A program made the position numbers and the translations under genes. A model generated the notes under the pieces. It made no database searches. It worked only from the letters and a program-made list of their open reading frames with translations, and was not told where the DNA came from. From NCBI GenBank assembly GCA_014084085.1, contig NPFB01000151.1, positions 63,688 to 87,403 on the forward strand: a DNA stretch of 23,716 bases, written 5' to 3'. The DNA is from Hondaea fermentalgiana. Lineage: Eukaryota > Sar > Bigyra > Thraustochytrida > Thraustochytriidae. Below are positions 18,524 to 23,716 of this stretch, piece by piece; within the stretch, counting starts at the first letter, position 1, and each line of letters opens with the position of its first letter.

Positions 18524-18540
18524 TCAAGCAAGCAAGACCA
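18450..18540. repeat. Short motif related to 12216-12262, in two tandem copies
   Basis: CTTGGCGCAAGCAAGA and TACCCAAGG-G-GTCC are shared, with spacing kept, between 12216-12262 and 18450-18496. A partial further copy (CATCCTTGATGGCGCAAACA) begins at about 18498 and runs into CAAG repeats. A dispersed repeat or a decayed shared domain could explain it. Confidence 0.6.
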
Positions 18541-18736
18541 TCATGGGAGCCTTGGCAAACAAATGAACATTTGGGCAAATGAGACAAGATGGTCGCGACA
18601 AGTAAGCAGGCGAAGAGAAACAAACAACAAGAGAAAGAAAAAAGTTTGGCGAAGCGGAACAGGATGTACACGATACGATGTATTAGTTAGGGTGAGTCAG
18701 ACACAAGGAGAGGCAGCAAGCGGCGCGAGGACTAGC

Positions 18737-21262
18737 TTAGTAGACGTCGCGGTTGACCTCGCCAAGGGGCTTAGGCTCAAAGTGCACAGGCCACTTGTAG
18801 CCAAAGGTCTCGATGACCATCTCGTCGTCAGGGTTGAACTTATCGCAGAGCGTGTAACCGATCGCGACCGTCTTGCCCGTGATGGCGCCGCGGCTCGAGG
18901 TGGTGGTGTAGGCGACCACGGCGCCGTCAGAGACGCGGGTGATCGGGGTGTCATGGACCACGGACCACTCCCAGCCCTTGGGGGTGTCGACGGTGAACAT
19001 GGCCGAGAGACGCTCGGGCTTGACGGCGTTCTCGTGGTCCTTGCCGAGGAAGTCGCGCTTCTTGGAGACGAAGGGCATGATGCCGGCCTCCTTGTAGTGG
19101 GCAAAGTCGAGATCGCCGCGGAACTTGAAGCCCTTCTCCACGCGCAGCGAGTCAATAGCCTGGGAACCAATGTGGCGGAGCTCGCCATCCTTGGCACCCT
19201 GGGAGTTCCAGATGAGGTCGTGGATCTCGGGGCCCTTCTCCGACGGGAAGTGGAGCTCGTAGCCCATCTCGCCAGTGAAGGAGACGCGGAAGATGTCAGC
19301 GTTGACGCCCTCAAGGCCGCCAAAGTTCTCGATGGTGCGGGCGCGCATGAAGGGAAGGCCCTTGACGCGCTCGTCGACGCCAGCCATGATCATGCCAGAG
19401 TTGGGGCCGCACACGTGGAGGACGCAGACGTCGTCGGTGAGGTCCTTCATCTGCACATCCATCTTGGCGTCGTCGGCCTGCTGGAGGAGCCAGGCCATGT
19501 CCTGGCGCACGTAGTCACGGCCGCCAACAAGGTACCAGTCGTCGCCCTCGTGGTTCATGCGGCAGATGGTGAACTCAGTCTGGACGCGGCCCTTGGGGGT
19601 GGTGGCGTAGGTGAGGCGGCAGGCCATGTCGGTATCCGGGGCCTTGGTGACGGGGAGGGCACCGGTGGTGACGAGGCCCATGAAGGACTTGGCGTCCTTG
19701 CCGGTGACGCGGATCTTGGAGAAGGACGAGTAAGCAAAGCCAGCCTTCTTGAGGGCGTGCTCGGCCTCGGCCTCGGCGTAGGGAGCCCAGTTGAACTCGT
19801 GGAACTTCTTCTGGTCGTGGAAGTCGATGTCAGCGTCCTCGGGAACAAAGACCATGGGGACCTCGCAGCCGGCACCACCGTAGGCGCCGAACTTGGCGCC
19901 GTGCTTGGCGAGGGTGTCGTGGAGAGGGTAAGGGTGGGTCATGTTCTCGCGACCACCCGAGCGGTTCTCAAAGTTGTACACGACGGCGTTGTTGTGCGTG
20001 TAGGTCTCGGTAATCTTGTCGACCGTGTACGAGTCGCTGAGCCAGGGGCCGTAGCGGAGGGGATCGAAGTTGCTCGAGGCATCAAAGTCCTTGGGCTGCT
20101 CGCCCTCGAGCATGATGTGGCCGAGGTACTCGGAGAGGCCGAGCGACTGGGCGATACCGTAGGTGAGCGAGTTGAAGTCGTACCAGCCGGGGATCTGGGT
20201 GCGACCGACGCGGGCGAGCGAGTCGCCGGTCCAGATGGTGGGGCCGTTGACGACGGTCTTGAAGCCAACCTCGCCGAGGCAGGGGACGAGCTCCATGCCG
20301 AGCATGAGGTTCTCCTCGATGCGGCTGAGCTCATCAGGGAAGAGCTCCATGATGAAGTCCGAGGGCGGGCCGCGGGGCATGTCGGTGCGGACGATGCACT
20401 GGTTCTCGTAGGGGCCGATGAGGAAGCCGTGGCCCTCCTGGCGAATGTACGAGGAGCCCTTGAGGTCACGGAGGACGGGAAGGCGGCCGCCGTTGTGGCC
20501 GGACTCGGCGAGGGCGCGCACCTGGGGCACGACATCGGTAATGGCGTACTGGTGCTCAATGACAAAGGCCGGGTGCGAGAGCTTCTCCTTGCCGCCGGGG
20601 ACCATGTCGGAGACGCCGCGGGACCAGAGGCCGGCCGCGTTGACGATGGTGTCGCACTCGATGGGCTGGTCGTCGCCCTTGACGTGGACGGCGAAGCGCA
20701 TGCCGGGAGTGTTGGAGGCCTCGATCTTGGTGACCTCGGCGTTGTAGCGGACCTTGGCGCCGTCCTCGCGGGCGAGGCGGGCCACGGTGTTGGTGAGGGA
20801 GGTCGGGTCGACATCACCATCGTAGGGGGTGTAGACACCGCACTCGACATCCGAGGTGTCGAGCAGCGGGTGGAGGGCGGCGACCTCGTCGCGGCTGATC
20901 ATCGTGGTCGGGTACATGGGGTCGTCGAAGAGCTTGGCCATGGCGACGTGCTGGTGGGCCTCGCGGAGGCGGCCCTCGTTGCCCTTCTCGATGATGCGGA
21001 TCGAGCCGGGGGTGTGGAGGCCGACGTTGTGCTTGTCGTGGAGCTCGGTCATGAGCTCGAGCGAGCGCACATGGATCTTCTTGAGCTTGGGCGATCCGGC
21101 GAAGCGGGTCACGAGGCCAGCCGCGTGCCAGGTGGCACCGCTGCACAGCTGTCCCGCCTTCTCGAGGAGGGTCACCTGGACGCCCTTGGCCGCGAGCACG
21201 CGGCTGATCGTGGCGCCTGCGACGCCGCCGCCGACCACCACCACGTTCTTGGGAGGCGCCAT
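18737..21262 (-). CDS. DMGDH: Dimethylglycine dehydrogenase-type flavoenzyme
   Basis: An 841-residue enzyme predicted to demethylate N,N-dimethylglycine to sarcosine, using FAD and tetrahydrofolate and passing electrons to electron-transfer flavoprotein. FAD-binding GGGVAG is at 11-16. TWHAAG at 44-49 places the covalent-FAD His at 46, as in DMGDH. Typical blocks follow: PGSIRI, DGDVDP, NAAGLWSR, PAFVIEHQY, LPVLRDLKGSSYIRQE, GPYENQ and VVNGP. The C-terminal half is a GcvT-type folate domain with LTYATTPKGRVQTEFT and FTGEMGYELHFPSEKG. Length matches animal DMGDH (about 866) apart from a missing N-terminal presequence: the Rossmann strand begins right after the Met. The frame is open upstream to 22408 but has no other ATG before that and is low-complexity. 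A related aminomethyltransferase-fused oxidase with another N-methyl substrate is possible. Confidence 0.88.
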   Translation of the reverse strand: MAPPKNVVVVGGGVAGATISRVLAAKGVQVTLLEKAGQLCSGATWHAAGLVTRFAGSPKLKKIHVRSLELMTELHDKHNVGLHTPGSIRIIEKGNEGRLREAHQHVAMAKLFDDPMYPTTMISRDEVAALHPLLDTSDVECGVYTPYDGDVDPTSLTNTVARLAREDGAKVRYNAEVTKIEASNTPGMRFAVHVKGDDQPIECDTIVNAAGLWSRGVSDMVPGGKEKLSHPAFVIEHQYAITDVVPQVRALAESGHNGGRLPVLRDLKGSSYIRQEGHGFLIGPYENQCIVRTDMPRGPPSDFIMELFPDELSRIEENLMLGMELVPCLGEVGFKTVVNGPTIWTGDSLARVGRTQIPGWYDFNSLTYGIAQSLGLSEYLGHIMLEGEQPKDFDASSNFDPLRYGPWLSDSYTVDKITETYTHNNAVVYNFENRSGGRENMTHPYPLHDTLAKHGAKFGAYGGAGCEVPMVFVPEDADIDFHDQKKFHEFNWAPYAEAEAEHALKKAGFAYSSFSKIRVTGKDAKSFMGLVTTGALPVTKAPDTDMACRLTYATTPKGRVQTEFTICRMNHEGDDWYLVGGRDYVRQDMAWLLQQADDAKMDVQMKDLTDDVCVLHVCGPNSGMIMAGVDERVKGLPFMRARTIENFGGLEGVNADIFRVSFTGEMGYELHFPSEKGPEIHDLIWNSQGAKDGELRHIGSQAIDSLRVEKGFKFRGDLDFAHYKEAGIMPFVSKKRDFLGKDHENAVKPERLSAMFTVDTPKGWEWSVVHDTPITRVSDGAVVAYTTTSSRGAITGKTVAIGYTLCDKFNPDDEMVIETFGYKWPVHFEPKPLGEVNRDVY

Positions 21263-21781
21263 CCTGACTCGCTGCAGAGAGCCTTGCTGCTGCCGCTGGC
21301 TGCTTGCTTCTTCTTGAGGCTCGCTCGCCTGCTGCGTTCCGGGTTTGCTGCCGCCCTCCACGCCGCGCTTGCTCGCTCTTCTTCGCTTGCCTCGCTTGCT
21401 CGCCTCGCTTGCTTGCTTGCTTGCTTGCTCGCTCCTTTCTCCCTGCTTGGCGCCCAAAGAGAGCGCGCTGGAAGAAAAGAAAGAAGGCGCGCCAGAAAAG
21501 AAGAAAAGAAAGAAGGGAAGAAAAGAGCAAGAGGCAGAAGGCGAAGAAGCAGAAGCAGCGAAAGCGACGAGGACCGGCAAGGCGGTTCTGACGCGAGAAA
21601 AGAGCGCCCTGCCGCCCGCCCGCGCGCGCGCTTGACTTCCCTCCCTCCGCTCCTTCGCCGCCCCGCGCGCCGGCGCCGAGCGAGTTTCTTGCGCAGCTCG
21701 ACGCAGCTTGAGCGGCGCGAAGCGGGGAGGGAGGCGGCGAGGGGAGGAGGCGGGGAAAGAAAAGAAGAGCGGCGGGAGGCC

Positions 21782-21820
21782 GAAAAGAAAAGAAAAGAAA
21801 AGAAAAGGAAAGGAAAGGAA
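21782..21820. repeat. Polypurine tract (GAAAA/GGAAA pentamers)
   Basis: 39 consecutive purines built of AAAAG and GGAAA units, within a longer purine-rich stretch. It is close to the reverse complement of the pyrimidine tract at 22141-22192. Confidence 0.9.
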
Positions 21821-22140
21821 TGGGAAGAAGAGGGAAGAAAAAAGAAAGTGGGAGGAAAGTGGGAAGCAAGGAAGCAAGCAAGGAAGGAAGCAAGGAAGGA
21901 AAGAAAGAAAGAAAACACGCGAGGCGAGGAGGGAAAAGCCGCGGCGGGGCCAGGCTGACTGACTGCACGGCGGCGCGCGGAGGGGCGGGGAAGGGAGGGA
22001 GCGAAAGGGGGGAGAGCCAGGCGCAGGCCCGCGGCGATGAAGGCGCCCGCAGACCGCGCGAACTGCAGTTTGCGAGCGCAGACTCGAGCGCGGGCGAGGG
22101 AGATAGAAGACGGGCGCGGGCTCAGACGCAGTCGCGGCAG

Positions 22141-22192
22141 CCTCTTTTCTTTCCTTTCCTTTCCTTTCCTTTTCTTTTTCTTTTTCTTTTTC
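22141..22192. repeat. Polypyrimidine tract (CTTTC/CTTTTT units)
   Basis: 52 consecutive pyrimidines made of TTTCC and TTTTTC units, complementary in style to 21782-21820, about 320 bases away. Confidence 0.92.
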
Positions 22193-22630
22193 GTTTTCTG
22201 CACAGGGTCGACGCCCCCACACCGCCTCGAAGATGCGGGCCGCCGCGGGGCGCGTGGGGCCCGCAGTGACGATTTCGAAGATTCGCCGGGAGGAACGTCG
22301 GTCCACAGCGATGTGTTCGTGCGGGCCACGCGTGCGGGGGTACCATGTCGTAAGCAGATGTTGAGTCCTCCCACAGCGCCCACAGAGCCAGGAAGCCGCG
22401 CGCTCCATGCAGGTCGCCTCCCGGACCGGGCGCGCGTCTCGCTACGCGCGAGCAGCCGCCGTGGTCCGCGGAAGTTTCGTTCGCCCTCGCATCAAGCCTC
22501 CCCCGCCTCCCTTCCAGGCGGCTCTGCTCGATCGTAACGGCCATATATATATATCGGGCCCTCCCTCTCCGCGCAGTCGACCTCGACGGTTCTTTCTTGG
22601 CGTATCTTCGGCAGACCAGGCGCGCGGCCG

Positions 22631-22709
22631 AAGGGCACATTTGTGGGGCCCGTGCTGTCTCCGCGCCGCGCTCGCCGCAAGCACAGCCGTCCCCACAAAT
22701 GTGGCCCTT
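22631..22709. repeat. Long imperfect inverted repeat (hairpin)
   Basis: AAGGGC then ACATTTGTGGGG (22631-22648) pairs with CCCCACAAATGT and GCCCTT (22691-22709), with one bulged base. Inside, GCTGT (22654-22658) pairs with ACAGC (22683-22687), leaving a loop of about 24 bases. Confidence 0.85.
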
Positions 22710-22880
22710 GCGCCGGCGGGCCCCCGTGAAAGACCCGCGCCCTGCAGCTGCTCGTCTGGCGGCTGTGAAGTCAGCGCGGACTAGACGCCAGCTAGGTGCG
22801 ACACTAGGACCCCACGATGCCGGGGAGCCGCGCACGAGTAACACGTAGTGTGGGGACCCATGGGGAATCCGTCAATGAAC

Positions 22881-22909
22881 GGCTGGCGCGCACACCTTGG
22901 CCGCCAGCC
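22881..22909. repeat. Short perfect inverted repeat
   Basis: GGCTGGCG (22881-22888) and CGCCAGCC (22902-22909) are exact reverse complements around a 13-base loop. Confidence 0.8.
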
Positions 22910-23663
22910 TAACGGTCAACGGATCGCTGGCGGATCGAACGTGATGATGGCGTGGGAGCGCGTGGCGCCGGCCACGGGTTCTGCGCTTTGATGCGTGAGG
23001 GTGCTGCGAGGGGCGGGACGAGACGGGGATGGCGCGTGCGATGAGGGGAATGGTGGAGCGCTGGACTTGAGAATGCGCGAGGAGTGCGGAAAGAGCGACC
23101 GGATGCGGCGCAGCGCTCTATACCACATCTTTCTTGCGGACGCTTGGTGCGAGATTAATATAGGTACGATATAGAACGAAGCGGAACCTTAACTCCGAAA
23201 ACGTGGGTCAGTCATGACGCGTCTTTGCAAGTCCCGCAAAAAATCCCTTGATACGGAGAGGGGGGGGGCTTTCGTGACGACCGACGTGGGACGAGCATCT
23301 TTCGGATTCGAAGACGTCACTCGACATTCTAGCTGCTTGGGTATCTTTGGACGTCTTGCAATGCTAGAGGCACTGGCACTTGTGAAGCTAAGCTCCCTAG
23401 TCAAAAAAGCGTTGCTGATGCTCGGTGCCGATTTTCACATGTGTGCAAGTTTTGAGTCGAAATCAATAGCTTTGCAACGGGTAAACTCAGTTTCCTTGAC
23501 GCGACCGTTGTCTCCCTCCGGCGCATCTCCTGGTCCAATTCATTTGTTAATCTTTCTCGCTGTCAAGTTCCCTCCCATCGCTGGAGGCAGTTGCGAGGCC
23601 AGACTATCGCGAATCAAGTATCCAAGGACACAAAATCTCACTTGAAAAAGCTTTACTTGCTTT

Positions 23664-23716
<53 letters not shown>
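23664..23716. repeat. (TTGC)n tetranucleotide array at the right end
   Basis: Uninterrupted TTGC/GCTT units up to the last base. It is the reverse-complement motif of the CAAG array at the left end. Confidence 0.97.

Larger units (their letters stand above)
21263..22410. other. Upstream region of DMGDH-type gene: polypurine/polypyrimidine DNA
   Basis: No supported gene. The - strand frame stays open because the purine-rich + strand gives few stops, not because it codes. Features include CTTG/GCTT runs near 21408-21428, polypurine tracts (about 21466-21560 and 21725-21960) and a polypyrimidine tract at 22141-22192. This should contain the promoter and leader of the DMGDH-type gene. Confidence 0.6.
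22411..23663. other. Right flank; no supported gene
   Basis: Short frames exist (the longest is 23214-23645 +, 143 codons), but none shows a domain or convincing composition. An alternating AT run is at 22543-22554. Inverted repeats are at 22631-22709 and 22881-22909. GC content falls after about 23130. Confidence 0.5.

Noticed and set aside
18563..21958. 1131-codon + strand frame opposite the DMGDH-type gene
   Set aside because: It mirrors the sense gene codon by codon; openness results from the absence of TTA, CTA and TCA codons.
21263..22408. N-terminal extension of the DMGDH-type protein to ATG 22408
   Set aside because: 382 residues of low-complexity Phe/Leu/Ser/Pro and Lys/Glu runs from polypurine DNA, with no family counterpart.
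23214..23645. 143-codon + strand frame
   Set aside because: No domain, no compositional support and no neighbouring gene context.

Overview
The window looks like nuclear DNA of a compact, GC-rich eukaryotic microbe. Evidence: large intronless genes, a mitochondrial-type presequence, kinesin-light-chain-type TPRs, bZIP proteins, AATAAA-type signals and long simple-sequence tracts. A stramenopile protist such as a thraustochytrid/labyrinthulomycete is my best guess, but this is inference. Both ends lie inside CAAG/CTTG arrays and one 100-N gap sits inside another array, so the window is probably a whole scaffold that broke at repeats.

Layout. (1) 1238-5475: two tandem bZIP genes on the + strand, paralogues that share the zipper and a long C-terminal domain. 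(2) 6289-9099 (-): a clear mitochondrial sarcosine dehydrogenase, convergent with the second bZIP gene. (3) 9100-11500: GC-rich sequence with no gene, CTG repeats, a palindrome and an 8-bp repeat array holding the gap. (4) 11500-18700: a lower-GC accessory stretch. It holds a broken PD-(D/E)XK nuclease-like reading frame, a run of hairpins with changed but still complementary arms, and one intact gene (14785-17310 +). That gene has a TIR-like N-terminal region and nine to ten 42-residue TPRs. It is bracketed by two diverged direct repeats, each keeping the same three stem-loops. A membrane-protein-like frame interrupted by one TAG follows on the - strand. (5) 18737-21262 (-): a dimethylglycine dehydrogenase-type enzyme with a long polypurine/polypyrimidine upstream region. 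(6) 22400-23716: no recognised gene, but several inverted repeats.

Functional links. Dimethylglycine dehydrogenase and sarcosine dehydrogenase catalyse consecutive steps of choline/betaine breakdown (dimethylglycine to sarcosine to glycine), passing one-carbon units to tetrahydrofolate and electrons to electron-transfer flavoprotein. Both genes avoid TTA, CTA and TCA codons throughout, which suggests strong codon selection. The bZIP pair is probably regulatory, with unknown targets. The TIR-like/TPR gene with its flanking structured repeats is the most interesting part of the window.
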